Shown: positions 15,622 through 27,546 of the stretch, in pieces | How positions within the stretch are numbered: the stretch's first letter is position 1 | Layout of the letters: each line of letters starts with the position of its first letter | Origin: Dryocola boscaweniae | GTDB taxonomy: Bacteria > Pseudomonadota > Gammaproteobacteria > Enterobacterales > Enterobacteriaceae | Direction: 5' to 3' | Assembly (NCBI RefSeq): GCF_025215095.1 | Contig: NZ_JALHAP010000078.1 | Coordinates: forward strand, 124,001-188,000 | DNA: 64,000 bases | Notes under the pieces: generated by a model | What the model was told of the DNA's origin: nothing | What the model saw: the letters and a program-made list of their open reading frames with translations, nothing else | Database searches by the model: none | Program-made: the position numbers and the translations under genes

Positions 15622-16629
15622 ATGAGTCTGGATATCAACCAGATTGCCCTGCATCAGCTTATCAAGCGCGGCGAAGACACGCTTGAAGTGGTGCTGCGCG
15701 ATTCCCTGCTGGCAACTAACGGCGCCGTAGAAGAGATGATGGCTGAGCTTCACCGTGTTTATAGCGCAAAAAATAAAGCATACGGGTTGTTCAGTGAAGA
15801 GAGTGAATTAGCGCAGGCGCTGCGTTCACAGCGCAAAGGCGATGAGGATTTCCTCGCCTTCAGCCGTGCGGCAACCGGTCGTCTTCGTGATGAGCTGGGG
15901 AAATATCCCTTCGCCGACGGCGGCATTGTGCTTTTCTGCCACTATCGCTATCTGGCCGTTGAGTACCTGATGGTAGCGGTGCTGAACAACCTGAGCAGCA
16001 TGCGCGTCAACGAAGAGCTGGATATCAGCTCGACTCACCATCTGGATATCAATCATGCGGATATCGTAGCGCGTATTGACCTGACAGAATGGGAAACCAA
16101 TCCGGAGTCGACCCGCTATCTGACATTCCTCAGAGGACGAGTGGGGCGCAAGGTTTCTGATTTCTTCATGGATTTCCTTGGCGCCAGCGAAGGTCTGAAC
16201 GCCAAAGTGCAAAACAAGAGTTTGTTACAGGCGCTGGATGATTTCGTAGGCGAAGCGCAGTTGGATAAAAACGAACGTCAGAATGCGCGCCAGCAGGTCT
16301 ACGCCTACTGCAATGAGCAGTTGCAGGCCGGAGAAGAGATCGAACTTTCTTCATTAGCCGACGAACTGCCATGGGCCGTTGATGATAAGAATTTCCAGCA
16401 GTTTACCGCTGAGAAAGGTTACGAGCTTGAAGAGAGCTTCCCGGCGGACCGCAGCACGCTGCGTCAGCTAACCAAATACGCCGGCAGCGGCGGCGGCCTG
16501 ACGATTAACTTCGATGCCATGCTGCTGGGCGAACGTATCTTCTGGGATCCGGCAACGGACACCCTGACAATTAAAGGCACTCCGCCGAACCTGCGCGACC
16601 AGCTACAGCGCCGTACTTCGGGCAAGTAA
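15622..16629 (+). CDS. yejK: Nucleoid-associated protein YejK (NdpA)
   Basis: YejK binds the nucleoid and interacts with DNA gyrase and topoisomerase IV. The 335-residue protein (E. coli 335) starts [16 protein letters not shown] with ribosome site aaggaga. It contains the NA37 domain over nearly its whole length, with [19 protein letters not shown] and [18 protein letters not shown]. It is monocistronic, divergent from yejL, and followed by a REP-like repeat. Confidence 0.96.
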   Translation: MSLDINQIALHQLIKRGEDTLEVVLRDSLLATNGAVEEMMAELHRVYSAKNKAYGLFSEESELAQALRSQRKGDEDFLAFSRAATGRLRDELGKYPFADGGIVLFCHYRYLAVEYLMVAVLNNLSSMRVNEELDISSTHHLDINHADIVARIDLTEWETNPESTRYLTFLRGRVGRKVSDFFMDFLGASEGLNAKVQNKSLLQALDDFVGEAQLDKNERQNARQQVYAYCNEQLQAGEEIELSSLADELPWAVDDKNFQQFTAEKGYELEESFPADRSTLRQLTKYAGSGGGLTINFDAMLLGERIFWDPATDTLTIKGTPPNLRDQLQRRTSGK

Positions 16630-16659
16630 CAGGGTATGCGGTAGGGCGTTAACCTGACC

Positions 16660-16692
16660 TCGTAGGTCGGGTAAGCGTAGCGCCATCCGACG
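16660..16692. repeat. REP-type palindrome after yejK
   Basis: The sequence gtaggtcgggtaagcg ... gcgccatccgac is an imperfect palindrome of the enterobacterial REP class, located between convergent yejK and rplY. Confidence 0.7.
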
Positions 16693-16726
16693 TTCCCCAT
16701 CCGACATTTCTCGCCAGACAGAAAAC

Positions 16727-16753
16727 AAAAAACCCGCCGAAGCGGGTTTTTTT
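16727..16753 (-). terminator. Terminator of rplY
   Basis: Inverted repeat aacccgc/gcgggtt with T-runs on both strands, 17 bases past the rplY stop. Confidence 0.85.
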
Positions 16754-16769
16754 CGAGCTTGATTCGCGA

Positions 16770-17054
16770 TTAAGCGCGAACGAAGTCGATGTGAGACAGT
16801 TTTGGCTTGAACGGGTGACGCTGAACAGCCTGAACCTTCACTTTTACTTCTGTACCGTCAACAACCAGAGTCAGAACTTCTTCGTAGAAACCAGGCTTTG
16901 CTTGCAGGTTCATTACGGAGTCATGGTCCAGTTCGATAGAGATTGCAGCTTCGGAACCACCATAGATGATTGCCGGGAATTTGTTAGCTGCACGCAGGCG
17001 GCGGCTCGCACCCTTGCCCTGCTCTTTGCGTTTTTCTACATTGATAGTAAACAT
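16770..17054 (-). CDS. rplY: 50S ribosomal protein L25
   Basis: L25 binds 5S rRNA (loop E) in the central protuberance of the large subunit. The 94-residue protein ([20 protein letters not shown]) is the short form without the CTC C-terminal domain and has the same length as in E. coli. It contains the conserved FPAIIYGG and HIDFVRA at the end. Monocistronic, with its own terminator. Confidence 0.98.
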   Translation of the reverse strand: MFTINVEKRKEQGKGASRRLRAANKFPAIIYGGSEAAISIELDHDSVMNLQAKPGFYEEVLTLVVDGTEVKVKVQAVQRHPFKPKLSHIDFVRA

Positions 17055-17192
17055 TAACTGTTTCTCTCTTAAATACTCCTGTTACAGGCGACCCAGCAAC
17101 AGGAAAGATTTCTGCTTTGCGGATGCAAAAGCGGGCGGCATTATAGCCATATACCAGGCTTGCGGCAACGATAATGACTCATTTATTGTTAG

Positions 17193-18953
17193 TCAGCCGC
17201 GTAATTCATTTGCCCTGCGGAAGCGGCCTTCATAATCGAACACTTTCTCGCGTACGTTCCAGAACTGACCGTTTTTGCGCGCCACCACGAAATCCGGATG
17301 GCGGAGCAGAGGCTGTTGCGCGACAACGTCCGCGGCGGTTATCCAGCGCAGGGGCACGCCGGGCGCTCGGCTATGCGGACGGATAAACGACTGTTCAAAA
17401 GCCATTCGCTGGGCTGGCGTGTGCAGGCGGAAGCGCTCACTCACATCGGCGCCGTCTTCGTCGTAATAGGTGATTTTCAGCCAGTCGCCTTTGGCATCGC
17501 AGCCTTGCTGTAACGTCATGCCGCTGCAACGCAGCACAAGCGCGTCTTTAAGCTTCAACGCCGCCTTCAGCATATCATCCGGATCGACCAGCACACTCGC
17601 GCACTGGCAGCAGCGGCGGGCGGCAATATCGTTCTCGGCGTTGCACTGCGGGCAATTTTTGAAGCGGAAGCGATAATCACACTGTTCCCGATGCCCATCA
17701 TCGTCTTCAAACCAGCCCTGACAGCGGCGACCGAAGTGTTCGATGAGAGTGCCATCGGCGGTGGTTTTTCCCCAGAACGTATTGGCGAACCCGCAAGACG
17801 GACAGAAAACCTGCACCGGAACATTGTCGCTTTTGCCTTTTGCGTTGCCCACTTCCGGCGTGAAAAGATCGTGCGGGTTGCCTGCGTAATCAAGAATTAA
17901 GCAATCGGTCTTACCGGGCGAGAGACGCAGCCCGCGGCCAACGATTTGTTGGTAAAGGCTTACTGATTCTGTCGGGCGCAGAATGGCAATTAAATCCACA
18001 TGCGGCGCGTCAAAGCCCGTCGTAAGCACCGAAACATTAACAAGGAAACGGAACTGTTGATTTTTAAAGGCATCAATTAAGGTGTCACGAGCCGGGCCTG
18101 GCGTATCCGCCGTAATCAACGCGGCATCGTCCGCAGGTAAAAGGGCGGTCACTTCTTTTGCGTGCTCTACGGTTGCGGCAAAAATCATCACGCCGCGTCG
18201 TTCGGCTGCGAACTCCACTATCTGACTGATGATGTGCGGTGTGATGCGCTTTTGCTGTTTCAGTTCGCGGTTAAGGTCGGCTTCGCTAAACAGCCCGTTA
18301 GACTGGGCCTGCAAACGGCTGAAATCATATTGCACAACCGGCATATCCAGCCGTTCCGGCGGGGTAAGATAACCGTGCTTAATCATATAGCGCAGCGGTA
18401 GCTCATAAATGCAATCGCGGAACAGCGCTTTTTCATCGCCGCGCACCATGCCGTGATAGTGATAATGATAAATCCAGCCTTTGCCGAGTCGATAGGGTGT
18501 GGCGGTAAGTCCCAACAGGCGTAACCTGGGGTTCGCGGAGCGCAGGTGAGTGAGGATTTGCTGATACTGGCTGTCATCCGCTTCGCCGATGCGGTGACAT
18601 TCATCGACAATCAGCAGCGAAAACTCGCCGTGAAACTGCTCAAGATTACGGGCGACCGACTGAACGCTGCCGAAGACGACCTTGCCATGGCTCTCTTTAC
18701 GTTGCAGTCCGGCGGCAAAAATATCGGCCTCAAGCCCCAGCGCGCAATATTTTGCATGGTTCTGAGCAACCAGCTCTTTAACGTGAGCGAGCACCAGCAC
18801 ACGCCCGCGGGCTATGCGCGCCAGCTCGGCAATCACCAGGCTTTTTCCGGCGCCGGTCGGCAGCACAATCACCGCGGGTTCAAGCTGCTTGCGGAAATGG
18901 GCGAGGGTGGCGTCCACCGCTTCTTGTTGATAAGGGCGCAGGGTAAAGGACAT
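17193..18953 (-). CDS. radD: DNA repair helicase-like protein RadD
   Basis: RadD (YejH) is a superfamily 2 ATPase that works with RecA and SSB in recombination and recovery from crosslinks and double-strand breaks. The 586-residue protein (E. coli 586) has Walker A PTGAGKS (about 32-38), the DECH box (VDECHRI), [13 protein letters not shown], and motif [15 protein letters not shown]. The C-terminal third holds cysteine clusters ([21 protein letters not shown]) forming zinc-binding modules. It lies upstream of rplY with a 140-base gap. Confidence 0.96.
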   Translation of the reverse strand: MSFTLRPYQQEAVDATLAHFRKQLEPAVIVLPTGAGKSLVIAELARIARGRVLVLAHVKELVAQNHAKYCALGLEADIFAAGLQRKESHGKVVFGSVQSVARNLEQFHGEFSLLIVDECHRIGEADDSQYQQILTHLRSANPRLRLLGLTATPYRLGKGWIYHYHYHGMVRGDEKALFRDCIYELPLRYMIKHGYLTPPERLDMPVVQYDFSRLQAQSNGLFSEADLNRELKQQKRITPHIISQIVEFAAERRGVMIFAATVEHAKEVTALLPADDAALITADTPGPARDTLIDAFKNQQFRFLVNVSVLTTGFDAPHVDLIAILRPTESVSLYQQIVGRGLRLSPGKTDCLILDYAGNPHDLFTPEVGNAKGKSDNVPVQVFCPSCGFANTFWGKTTADGTLIEHFGRRCQGWFEDDDGHREQCDYRFRFKNCPQCNAENDIAARRCCQCASVLVDPDDMLKAALKLKDALVLRCSGMTLQQGCDAKGDWLKITYYDEDGADVSERFRLHTPAQRMAFEQSFIRPHSRAPGVPLRWITAADVVAQQPLLRHPDFVVARKNGQFWNVREKVFDYEGRFRRANELRG

Positions 18954-18962
18954 CGGTACTCC

Positions 18963-19086
18963 TACCCTTCATCTTTCAAGCTACAGGGGTGTTGGCTGCA
19001 CTCACTTACCCCAGTCACTTACTCAAGTAAGCTCCTGGGGATAAGCTCCCTTGCCGCCTACCTGTAACTCGAAATCTAAAGGGTAT
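18963..19086. repeat. ERIC element (enterobacterial repetitive intergenic consensus)
   Basis: The 124-base imperfect palindrome contains the ERIC core strings accccagtcacttact and aagtaagctcctgggg and is bounded by taccc/gggta. It lies between the divergent radD and rsuA genes. ERIC elements are non-autonomous miniature repeats scattered in enterobacterial intergenic regions. Confidence 0.93.
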
Positions 19087-19269
19087 CAAACTCGTCATAA
19101 GTGATACGAAAGCGTCGATTATGGCATGAATCGGGGTTTTAGCTTGAGAGAGTTTTCTATCCCGCTATACTGGCAAACTAATTAACAGGCAAACGATTTT
19201 TCCCTTAGAAAATGGGCGAATGCCCGGCTAGCCTTATGCTGGCACCTCTTAGAAACAGGCAATATTTTA

Positions 19270-19977
19270 ATGCGACTCGATAAATTTATCTCTCAGCAAC
19301 TTGGCGTGAGCCGCGCTATTGCTGGCCGTGAAATTCGTGCTCAACGTATCACCATCGACGGAGAAGTGGTGCGTGACGCCTCCTTCAAGCTCAATCCGGA
19401 CCACCAGGTTGAATTCGACGGCAACCCTCTGAGTCAGCAAAATGGCCCGCGCTATTTTATGCTCAACAAACCTCAGGGCTATGTGTGTTCAACCGAAGAC
19501 CCGGATCACCCAACCGTGCTCTATTTCCTGGACGTACCTGTGGCGCACAAGCTGCACGCCGCAGGACGTCTGGATATTGACACTACCGGGCTGGTACTGA
19601 TGACGGACGACGGCCAATGGTCTCACCGCATCACTTCGCCGCGCCACCACTGTGAGAAAACTTACCTGGTAACGCTGGAATCGCCGGTTGCCGATGATAC
19701 TGCCGAACAGTTTGCTCACGGCGTACAGTTGCATAATGAAAAAGATCTCACTAAACCAGCCACGCTTGAGGTCATCACCCCGACGGAAGTTCGTCTGACC
19801 ATCAGCGAAGGACGTTACCACCAGGTCAAACGCATGTTCGCCGCCGTGGGCAACCGCGTTATCGGCCTGCATCGCGAGCGTATCGGTGAAATCGAACTGG
19901 ACCAGGATCTGGAGCCGGGTGAATACCGCCCGTTAACTGAACAGGAAATTGCCAGCGTTGGCATGCCAAAGAGCTAA
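19270..19977 (+). CDS. rsuA: 16S rRNA pseudouridine(516) synthase
   Basis: RsuA converts U516 of 16S rRNA to pseudouridine. The 235-residue protein has an N-terminal S4 RNA-binding domain ([22 protein letters not shown], residues 1-60, written here in part) and a catalytic domain with the motif [19 protein letters not shown], Asp in RLDxDT being the nucleophile, plus the C-terminal [16 protein letters not shown] motif. It is followed after 15 bases by bcr, as in E. coli, so the two may be co-transcribed. Confidence 0.96.
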   Translation: MRLDKFISQQLGVSRAIAGREIRAQRITIDGEVVRDASFKLNPDHQVEFDGNPLSQQNGPRYFMLNKPQGYVCSTEDPDHPTVLYFLDVPVAHKLHAAGRLDIDTTGLVLMTDDGQWSHRITSPRHHCEKTYLVTLESPVADDTAEQFAHGVQLHNEKDLTKPATLEVITPTEVRLTISEGRYHQVKRMFAAVGNRVIGLHRERIGEIELDQDLEPGEYRPLTEQEIASVGMPKS

Positions 19978-19992
19978 CTTCAGGAGTTACCG

Positions 19993-21189
19993 TTGAGTAC
20001 CAAGCAGAACTCGTCTATCGGGATTGTTGTGATTCTTGGCCTGTTGGCCATGTTGATGCCGTTATCGATTGATATGTACCTGCCGGCTTTGCCGGTAATC
20101 GCCTCCGAATTCGGCGTGCCTGCCGGCAGCGCTCAGATGACGTTGAGCACTTATATTCTTGGCTTTGCTATCGGCCAGCTATTCTATGGCCCGATGGCGG
20201 ACAGCATCGGACGCAAACCCGTGGTGCTTGGCGGTACGCTGGTCTTTGCCGTTGCAGCCATCGCCTGCGCCTTGTCTCAGACGATAGATCATTTGATCTG
20301 GATGCGATTCCTGCACGGCTTGTCCGCTGCGGCTGCAAGCGTGGTGATTAACGCTTTAATGCGCGATATCTACCCGAAGGAAGAGTTCTCGCGCATGATG
20401 TCGTTTGTCATGCTGATAACCACCATCGCGCCGCTGGTTGCGCCAATGGTGGGAGGGGCGGTGCTGGTATGGTTTAGCTGGCATGCGATTTTCTGGATCC
20501 TCGCTCTGGCCGCGCTGCTGGCATCAGCGATGATCTTCTTTCTGATCCATGAAACGCTCCCGGTGGAGCGTCGTCAGAAATTCCATCTACGTACCACAAT
20601 CGGCAACTTTGCTACCTTATTCCGCCATAAACGCGTGCTTAGCTATATGCTGGCGAGCGGCTTCAGCTTTGCGGGAATGTTCTCGTTCCTGAGCGCGGGG
20701 CCTTTTGTTTACATCGAGCTCAACCATGTCGCGCCGCAGCATTTCGGCTATTACTTCGCGATCAATATCGTATTTTTGTTCATTATGACGATTATCAACA
20801 GCCGCTTTGTGCGTCGGGTTGGGGCGTTGAATATGTTCCGCTTCGGTCTGTATGTGCAGTTTGCGATGGCTATCTGGCTGGTTGTCAGCACGCAGTTTGA
20901 TTTTGGCTTCTGGGCGCTGGTGCTTGGGGTCGCGGCCTTCGTGGGCTGTGTTTCGATGGTGTCGTCCAACGGCATGGCCGTCATTCTTGACGAATTTCCG
21001 CATATGGCAGGTACGGCGTCATCCCTTGCGGGCACTTTCCGTTTTGGTATCGGCGCCCTGACCGGAGCTTTGCTTTCTATCGCAACTTTTAACACGGCCT
21101 GGCCGATGATCTGGTCCATCGCCGTGTGCGCGACCTGCTCAATACTCTTTTATTTCTACGCAAGTCGTCCCCGCAAGACCACAGCTTAA
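19993..21189 (+). CDS. bcr: Bicyclomycin/multidrug efflux transporter Bcr
   Basis: Bcr is a major facilitator drug:H+ antiporter of the DHA1 family giving resistance to bicyclomycin and sulfonamides and exporting dipeptides or cysteine. The start is TTG at 19993, preceded by caggag at a proper distance and matching the N-terminus of E. coli Bcr ([20 protein letters not shown]). The 398-residue protein has 12 predicted helices and the MFS motif [17 protein letters not shown] between helices 2 and 3, and motif C-like [19 protein letters not shown]. It lies directly behind rsuA. Confidence 0.95.
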   Translation: MSTKQNSSIGIVVILGLLAMLMPLSIDMYLPALPVIASEFGVPAGSAQMTLSTYILGFAIGQLFYGPMADSIGRKPVVLGGTLVFAVAAIACALSQTIDHLIWMRFLHGLSAAAASVVINALMRDIYPKEEFSRMMSFVMLITTIAPLVAPMVGGAVLVWFSWHAIFWILALAALLASAMIFFLIHETLPVERRQKFHLRTTIGNFATLFRHKRVLSYMLASGFSFAGMFSFLSAGPFVYIELNHVAPQHFGYYFAINIVFLFIMTIINSRFVRRVGALNMFRFGLYVQFAMAIWLVVSTQFDFGFWALVLGVAAFVGCVSMVSSNGMAVILDEFPHMAGTASSLAGTFRFGIGALTGALLSIATFNTAWPMIWSIAVCATCSILFYFYASRPRKTTA

Positions 21190-21529
21190 TCCGAAACGGG
21201 TACGTTAGGTGCCCGTTTGTTAATTCAAATCAACGAAATTCCCGCCCCAGCCCCTACAATTTGTTTCTTAAATGTAAACGTCACAAAAACAAAAAGTCAC
21301 AGCTTTGTAGTTAAAAAGGTTGAGTTAGATCGCAGAAAGCGTTACATATAGCGCCGAAACGCGTGCGCCAGCGCACAAAAAAGCGTTAACCATGAAAAAA
21401 TAAATTAATTACTACAGCGGATGTAAGCGGTTTACAGGGTGTTTACGCGCAATTTATCAACATTGTGTTAACCTTTGTGTAAACTCTTTTATGTAATACT
21501 TTTGTATGAATTTCTTCGGGGACTCGATT
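21190..21529. other. AT-rich intergenic region between bcr and yejG
   Basis: No gene or RNA is recognised in these 340 bases. The stretch is markedly AT-rich with strings such as atttatcaacattgtgttaacc and should hold the yejG promoter; ttgtgttaacctttgtgtaaac lies about 50-70 bases before the gene. No terminator for bcr is obvious. Confidence 0.4.
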
Positions 21530-21874
21530 TTGAATACGTTACAACTTTCCATCGTTCATCGCTTACCGCAAAGCTACCGCTGGTCGGCGGGTTTTGCAGG
21601 TTTGAAGGTTGAACCGATTCCGCAACACGCGCAGAACGCTGAAAACTGCCTTATCGGCCTGAAACTACTCAGTGAAGATGGCGAGAAAGCGTGGCCAATC
21701 ATGCATAAGCTCAGCCAGGCGCTTAGCGATATTGAAGTAGATTGCTCGGTGGTGGAATGCGAAGGCGAGCCGTGCCTGTTTGTGAATCGTCAGGACGAAC
21801 CGGCCGCAACCTGCCGCCTGAAGAATTTTGGCGTGGCGATCGCTGAGTCATTCTCAAGTACCAATCCGTTCTGA
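21530..21874 (+). CDS. yejG: Conserved protein YejG
   Basis: YejG is a small conserved enterobacterial protein of unknown biochemical function; in E. coli it has been linked to aminoglycoside tolerance. I choose the TTG at 21530, which gives 114 residues (E. coli 114) beginning [14 protein letters not shown] and has cgggga seven bases upstream. An ATG at 21506 would add eight residues and lacks a ribosome site. Conserved pieces include [31 protein letters not shown] and the C-terminus NPF. It converges on yejF. Confidence 0.88.
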   Translation: MNTLQLSIVHRLPQSYRWSAGFAGLKVEPIPQHAQNAENCLIGLKLLSEDGEKAWPIMHKLSQALSDIEVDCSVVECEGEPCLFVNRQDEPAATCRLKNFGVAIAESFSSTNPF

Positions 21875-21886
21875 TTGCTGTGAGTC

Positions 21887-23476
21887 TCAGGCCAGCGCCA
21901 GAAGCTGGCGAGTGTACTCTGTCTGCGGCGCCGCGAAGACTTTCTGACATTCACCCTGCTCGACAACTTCCCCCTGTCGTAACACGATTATCTGGTGACA
22001 CAGCGACTTCACGATTTTTAAATCGTGGCTGATGAAAATGTACGCCAGCCGATGCTTTTCCTGTAGCGACTTCAGCAGCGCCAGAATTTGCGCCTGTACG
22101 GATCTGTCTAACGACGAGGTTGGTTCATCCAGAATGATGAGCTGCGGTTGTAAGATAAGCGCGCGCGCGATAGCAATACGCTGACGTTGCCCCCCAGAAA
22201 ACTCCGCCGGATAACGATGACGGGTTTCGGGATCAAGCCCGACCTCATTTAACGCCACGATGACGCGTTTTTCTCGTTCAGCGGCGCTCAGTTCCGGATG
22301 ATGCACCCGTAAACCCTCTTCAACGATCTGTAAAACGTCCAGCCGTGGATTAAGAGCCGAGTTGGGATCCTGAAACACAACCTGAATACGATGGCGCAGC
22401 GGAAGAAGCTTTTTGCGGTTTAACTCGTGCAGCGGATGCCCGTCGAACCAGATGCTGCCGCTGGACTGTATCAAGCGCAGCAGGGCCATGCCGGTAGTGC
22501 TTTTTCCGGAACCGGATTCGCCAACCAGCCCAACGCACTCCCCAGGCCGCAGCGAGAAATGTAATCCTTTAATGCCGTAATGATAGCCGACCGTTTTTTT
22601 AAGCAGGCCGCGGCGAACAGGAAAGGCCACCTCCAGCGCTTCTACTTTTAACAGCGGCGGCAGGCTTTCATCCAGCGGCCAGGGGCTGCCGCCTGGTTCT
22701 GCGGCCAAAAGTTTTTGCGTATAAGGATGCTGCGGCGTGTTCAGCAGCGTGAATGCCTTGTTTTGCTCGACGCATTTACCGTTGTGCATCACCGCGATGT
22801 TATCTGCAAGCTGCCGCACAATCCCGAGATTATGGGTGATAAACAGCAGACCCATATTCAGCTCCTGCTTTAGCTCTTTTAACAGTTGCAGAATTTGCGC
22901 CTGCACGGTGACATCGAGCGCCGTTGTTGGCTCATCGGCAATCAGCAGTTCAGGGCGGGTCAGCAACGCCATGGCTATCATTACGCGCTGGCGTTCCCCG
23001 CCGGAAAGCTGATGGGGAAAATCTGTGAGACGCGCTGCCGCATTACGAATGCCAACGCGATCCAGACAGGTGAGCATTTCGGCGCGCGCGGCGTCACGGC
23101 GCATACCGCGGTGCAGAGACAGCACTTCATAAAGCTGTTTTTCGATGTTGTGCAGCGGATTTAGCGACACCATCGGTTCCTGGAAAATCATGGCGATTTT
23201 ATTGCCGCGAATGCCGCGTAGCATGCGCTCCGGCGCGCGCAGCAGCTCCTGGCCTTTGAAGTAAATCTCCCCGGCTGGATAAACAACCGGCGGCGAAGGC
23301 AGCAGACGCAGCACCGAAAGCGCGGTTACGCTTTTGCCTGAACCGGACTCGCCAACCAGCGCCAGCGTTTCCCCTGCTTCAATCTGCAACGAGAAGTCGT
23401 TCACCACCTGATGGGCGATCTCGCCCTGACGAAACGCGATGGAGAGATTATTAATGGAAAGCAGGGGGGTCGTCAT
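21887..23476 (-). CDS. yejF: Microcin C/peptide ABC transporter, fused ATPase YejF
   Basis: YejF energises the YejABEF importer for oligopeptides, through which microcin C enters cells. The ATG at 23476 gives 529 residues as in E. coli; a frame extending to 23524 overlaps yejE and is rejected. Two complete ATPase modules of the OppD/OppF type are fused: first with Walker [10 protein letters not shown] (about 37-45) and signature LSGGERQR, second with Walker [10 protein letters not shown] (about 313-321) and signature FSGGQRQR, each with Walker B and D-loops ([24 protein letters not shown]). The gene begins one base after yejE ends. Confidence 0.97.
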   Translation of the reverse strand: MTTPLLSINNLSIAFRQGEIAHQVVNDFSLQIEAGETLALVGESGSGKSVTALSVLRLLPSPPVVYPAGEIYFKGQELLRAPERMLRGIRGNKIAMIFQEPMVSLNPLHNIEKQLYEVLSLHRGMRRDAARAEMLTCLDRVGIRNAAARLTDFPHQLSGGERQRVMIAMALLTRPELLIADEPTTALDVTVQAQILQLLKELKQELNMGLLFITHNLGIVRQLADNIAVMHNGKCVEQNKAFTLLNTPQHPYTQKLLAAEPGGSPWPLDESLPPLLKVEALEVAFPVRRGLLKKTVGYHYGIKGLHFSLRPGECVGLVGESGSGKSTTGMALLRLIQSSGSIWFDGHPLHELNRKKLLPLRHRIQVVFQDPNSALNPRLDVLQIVEEGLRVHHPELSAAEREKRVIVALNEVGLDPETRHRYPAEFSGGQRQRIAIARALILQPQLIILDEPTSSLDRSVQAQILALLKSLQEKHRLAYIFISHDLKIVKSLCHQIIVLRQGEVVEQGECQKVFAAPQTEYTRQLLALA

Positions 23477-23477
23477 A

Positions 23478-24503
23478 TCAGCGCGCCTTAGAAGGATCAA
23501 AGGCGTCACGCACCGCTTCGCCAATAAAGATTAATAACGTCAGCACAATAGCCAGGTAGACAAAGGCGGTAATGCCCAGCCAGGGTGCCTGCAAATTGTT
23601 TTTGCCCTGCAGCAGCAGTTCGCCCAGGGAAGGGGAGCCAAGCGGTAAGCCGAAGCCCAGGAAATCCAGAGAAGTTAATGTCGTTATCGACCCGCAAAGA
23701 ATGAAGGGTAAAAACGTCAGCGTAGCGACCATGGCGTTTGGCAGCATGTGGCGGGTCATTATCGACCAGTCGCCAACGCCCATGGCCTGGGCTGCACGGA
23801 TGTAATCGAAATTACGCGTGCGTAAAAACTCCGCTCGCACCACGCTCACCAGGCTCATCCAGCCAAACAGCACCGTTATTCCCAGCAGCCACCAGAAATT
23901 AGGCTGTACCACGCTTGAAAGCAGGATGATCAGGAAAAGCGTTGGCATGCCGGACCACACTTCAATAAAGCGTTGTCCCCACAGATCGGTCTTGCCGCCG
24001 TAATATCCCTGTGCGGCGCCAGCCAGGATGCCGATAACGCTTGAAAACAGCGTCAGCATCAGGCCAAAAAGAATCGAGATACGCGTGCCGTAAAGTAAGC
24101 GCGCCAGCACGTCGCCGCCGTTGGCATCCGTCCCCAGCCAGTTCTGGCTGCTCGGCGGCGAGGGAAAGGGAACTTTGGTCGCATAGTTGATAGCGTTATC
24201 CCCAAAGCGAATCGGCGCCCATAGCGTCCAGCCATCGCGGCTTAAATGATCGGCAAGCCACGGATCCTGATAATCCGCAGCCGTAGCCAGCGGGCCGCCG
24301 AAATCGCTTTCGCTGTAATTAACGAGCGCCGGAAAGTAAAAACGATCCTGATAGTGCACAACCAACGGACGATCGTTGGCGATCAATTCCGAGCCCATGC
24401 TCAGGGCAAATAAAACGGCAAAGATCCACAGGGACCAGTAACCGCGCCGGTTCTGGCGAAAGCGTGCCCAGCGGGCTTGATTCATCGGGCTCAAACGGCT
24501 CAT
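23478..24503 (-). CDS. yejE: Peptide ABC transporter permease YejE
   Basis: YejE is one of two inner-membrane permeases of the YejABEF peptide/microcin C importer. The 341-residue protein has an N-terminal helix ([13 protein letters not shown]), a periplasmic segment and five further helices, with the BPD transporter EAA-type loop [19 protein letters not shown] that contacts the ATPase. E. coli YejE has the same length. Its ATG overlaps the yejB stop by four bases, indicating coupling. Confidence 0.96.
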   Translation of the reverse strand: MSRLSPMNQARWARFRQNRRGYWSLWIFAVLFALSMGSELIANDRPLVVHYQDRFYFPALVNYSESDFGGPLATAADYQDPWLADHLSRDGWTLWAPIRFGDNAINYATKVPFPSPPSSQNWLGTDANGGDVLARLLYGTRISILFGLMLTLFSSVIGILAGAAQGYYGGKTDLWGQRFIEVWSGMPTLFLIILLSSVVQPNFWWLLGITVLFGWMSLVSVVRAEFLRTRNFDYIRAAQAMGVGDWSIMTRHMLPNAMVATLTFLPFILCGSITTLTSLDFLGFGLPLGSPSLGELLLQGKNNLQAPWLGITAFVYLAIVLTLLIFIGEAVRDAFDPSKAR

Positions 24504-25597
24504 CCGCGCCCCTCAAAGTCGATACGTGGATCGACAAAGGTATAGGTAATATCGCTGAGAATATTCAGCAGCAGACCAATTAAAGTGAAAATATAAAGCG
24601 TGCCGAACATAACCGGGTAATCACGTGACAGGGTTGAATCGTAGCCCAGCAGGCCAAGGCCGTTGAGCGAGAAGATGACCTCTATCAGCACCGAACCGGT
24701 AAAAAACATGCTGATAAACGTGGCCGGGAAGCCGGCAATAACCAGCAACATAGCGTTGCGGAACACGTGGCGGTAAAGAATTTTCTTTTCATCAAGCCCC
24801 TTGGCGCGGGCCGTTACCACGTACTGTTTGCGAATTTCATCCAGGAAGGAGTTTTTAGTCAGCATCGTTAGCGTGGCGAACCCGCCAACGACCGTAGCGA
24901 GTACCGGCAGCGTGATATGCCAAAGATAATCGGTCACTTTTCCATACCAGGGTAGCGAGTCAAAGTTGGTGGAAACCAGCCCACGCAGCGGGAACCAGTC
25001 CAGATAGCTGCCCCCTGCAAACAGCACAATCAATAAGATCGCGAACAAAAATGCCGGGATGGCGTAGCCGATAATAATGAACGTGCTGCTCCAGATATCA
25101 AAGCCGCTGCCGTTGCTGACCGCTTTGCGGATCCCCAGCGGAATCGAGACCAGATAAATAATCAGCGTGCTCCACAGGCCAAGCGAAATCGACACCGGCA
25201 GGCTTTCTTTGATCAGGTGCAGCACGGACGCGCTGCGAAACAGGCTGTCGCCAAAATCAAAACGCACATAATCCCACAGCATTTTGAAATAGCGCTCGTG
25301 AATAGGTTTATCGAAACCGTAACGGTGCGTGATTTCAGCGATCACTTCCGGGTCCAGCCCACGCGAACCGCGATACTGGTTATCCGTGCCGTTGCCCACG
25401 CCGACTCGGGCGTGGCCGCTGCCCATAGTTTCGGCGCTGACGCCGGGTATTCCGGAGCCGTGCCCAAACTGAATGTTGGCAATAGCCTGATCCACCGGGC
25501 CGCCGGGCGCGATTTGCACGATAAAAAAGTTGATGGTGATAATCGCCCACAAGGTCGGAACGATCAGCAATAAGCGCCTGAGCAGATAGCTTCCCAC
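24500..25597 (-). CDS. yejB: Peptide ABC transporter permease YejB
   Basis: YejB is the partner permease of YejE in the microcin C/peptide importer. The 365-residue protein (E. coli 364) has the DppB-type start [20 protein letters not shown], a longer periplasmic insert with [23 protein letters not shown] text (about 60-80) and the EAA loop [19 protein letters not shown]. It follows yejA after nine bases and overlaps yejE by four. Confidence 0.96.
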   Translation of the reverse strand: MGSYLLRRLLLIVPTLWAIITINFFIVQIAPGGPVDQAIANIQFGHGSGIPGVSAETMGSGHARVGVGNGTDNQYRGSRGLDPEVIAEITHRYGFDKPIHERYFKMLWDYVRFDFGDSLFRSASVLHLIKESLPVSISLGLWSTLIIYLVSIPLGIRKAVSNGSGFDIWSSTFIIIGYAIPAFLFAILLIVLFAGGSYLDWFPLRGLVSTNFDSLPWYGKVTDYLWHITLPVLATVVGGFATLTMLTKNSFLDEIRKQYVVTARAKGLDEKKILYRHVFRNAMLLVIAGFPATFISMFFTGSVLIEVIFSLNGLGLLGYDSTLSRDYPVMFGTLYIFTLIGLLLNILSDITYTFVDPRIDFEGRG

Positions 25598-25606
25598 GGT
25601 TTCCCC

Positions 25607-27415
25607 TTAGCGGCGCTGCGCGGGTAGCTGCGCGGCTTTGTTAACGTCATACCACCAGGTATCAAAACCGGAAGTGTATAACGGGTGAATCGCAGGTTTG
25701 GAGAATTTGTTCCACCAGGCGAAGCGGTCTGCCGTCATGTACCACATTGGAATCATGTAGTAATTCCAGGTAAGAACGCGGTCAAGCGCCCGGCCCAGCG
25801 GCAGCAGTTTTTTCTTATCACCCTGATTTGCGATTATCTGATTGACGAGATTATCCACCACCGGGCTTTTGACGCCGGGCGCGTTATAGGTGGAATCAAC
25901 GTATTCGGAGGCCCAGGCAATCTGGACGTCGGCGCTCGGATAAGGCATGGCGCTGTAAAGCGTTGGCATCATGTCGTAATCACGATTGCGCAGGCGGTTG
26001 GTGAGCTGAGAATTATCAACCTGGCGGATTTCCATCGTGATGCCCAGCCGCTCAAGGTTATGCTGGAACGGCAGCACCCATTGGGTATTTCCGGTCGTGC
26101 CGATTAACAGCTCAAAAGTGAAGGGCTTACCGGTTTTAACGTTAACCAGCTTCTGGTTTTTTAGCTCCCAGCCGGCTTCTTTGAGCAAAGCCAGGGCTTT
26201 TAACAGGTTATCGCGATCGAAGCCGTTGCCGCTGGATTCAGGTGGATTATAGATTGTGGTAAACACCTCCGGCGGGAGATCTTTTTTCAGCGGCGCAAGC
26301 AGCGTAAGTTCATCGGCATCCGGATACGATCGCGCGGCATATTCGGTGTTCTGGAAGTAGCTGTTTGCGCGACTGTAAGCGCCGTAAAACAGGGCCTTGT
26401 TCATCCACTCAAAATCAAACGCCAGCCCAACGGCCTGGCGAACTTTACGGTCGGCAAATATCGGGCGCTGGATATTAAAAGCCAGCCAGCGCGCGTCCTG
26501 CGCGGCATCGTTTTCCTGCTCTTCTTTGATGATGAAGTGACTGGCGAAGTTCTTACCGATATAGCGCGTCGCCCAGTTCTTAGCCGAGCTTTCGGCACGG
26601 AAATCAAAAGCTCCCGCTTTGAAGGCTTCAAAGGCTACGTTGTCGTCCAGATAATAGTCGTAACGAATAGAATCGAAATTCCAGCGTCCGCGGTTCACCG
26701 GCAGATTTGCAGCCCAGTAATCCCGAACCCGGGAATAGGTGATGTACTGCCCCATGCGCCAGGCGGTGATTTTGTAAGGGCCGCTCGCCAGCGGCGGCGC
26801 GGAAAGAGGATCGCTCAGCTTATGCTTCTTCCAGAATTTTTGCGGAAATACCGGCAGAGAAAACAGACCCAGCATGCGCTCTTTACTTGGCTGAGCCAGT
26901 TCGATGCGCACCGTTAGCGGGGCGATGGCTTTGACTTTGGCGCCTTTATAAATCAGCCGGAACTGCGGCACGCCTTCGGTCATAAACTTATTAAAGGTGA
27001 AAGCCACGTCTTCGGCAGTAATGCGCGAACCGTCGTGAAAACGAGCGCGGGGATTAAGTTCTATTTCCGCCCAGGCGAAATTTTCAGGATAGCGCGCCAT
27101 TTCCCCTATCAGCGGGTAATAGCTTCCCGGTTCGTCATCTGAGGTGGTAAACAGCGAGTCGTAGAGCGTTTCCGTACGCACGCCAGGATTGCCGCGCAGC
27201 GCATAGCGATTGAAGTTATCGAAGGTGCCGATAGCCGAAAGCGTGATGTTGCCGCCCTTTGGTGCCGCAGGATTAACGTAGTCGAACCGGGTGAAGTTGA
27301 TGGCGTATTTAGGCTCTCCTAATACGGCGAAGGAGTAGCTTTCTTTGATGTTTTCCGCCTGGCTTCCGACAGCGAACAGGCTAAGGCAAAGTAGAATAAT
27401 AGCGCGCGCAAGCAT
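25607..27415 (-). CDS. yejA: Periplasmic peptide-binding protein YejA
   Basis: YejA captures peptides and microcin C in the periplasm for YejBEF. The 602-residue protein (E. coli 604) has a signal peptide MLARAIILLCLSLFAVGSQA and the SBP_bac_5 fold, with FDYVNPAAPKGGNITLSAIG near the start and WYMTADRFAWWNKF near the end. It is the first gene of the yejABEF operon; about 130 bases separate it from pdeN, which is read in the same direction. Confidence 0.96.
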   Translation of the reverse strand: MLARAIILLCLSLFAVGSQAENIKESYSFAVLGEPKYAINFTRFDYVNPAAPKGGNITLSAIGTFDNFNRYALRGNPGVRTETLYDSLFTTSDDEPGSYYPLIGEMARYPENFAWAEIELNPRARFHDGSRITAEDVAFTFNKFMTEGVPQFRLIYKGAKVKAIAPLTVRIELAQPSKERMLGLFSLPVFPQKFWKKHKLSDPLSAPPLASGPYKITAWRMGQYITYSRVRDYWAANLPVNRGRWNFDSIRYDYYLDDNVAFEAFKAGAFDFRAESSAKNWATRYIGKNFASHFIIKEEQENDAAQDARWLAFNIQRPIFADRKVRQAVGLAFDFEWMNKALFYGAYSRANSYFQNTEYAARSYPDADELTLLAPLKKDLPPEVFTTIYNPPESSGNGFDRDNLLKALALLKEAGWELKNQKLVNVKTGKPFTFELLIGTTGNTQWVLPFQHNLERLGITMEIRQVDNSQLTNRLRNRDYDMMPTLYSAMPYPSADVQIAWASEYVDSTYNAPGVKSPVVDNLVNQIIANQGDKKKLLPLGRALDRVLTWNYYMIPMWYMTADRFAWWNKFSKPAIHPLYTSGFDTWWYDVNKAAQLPAQRR

Positions 27416-27546
27416 TAATCAGATCGGTCCTTGTTGAAGGGGGCAACCTCGATCGTTTCACTCCCGAAACGATAAACAGGTTAACAACCCGCCGCTTTAT
27501 AACACCATGATGGTAAATCATAAGTTAGGCAACGGCGATTGTGAAA

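Noticed and set aside
18963..19086. Small RNA or peptide gene between radD and rsuA
   Set aside because: The palindromic sequence is an ERIC repeat, which explains the structure.
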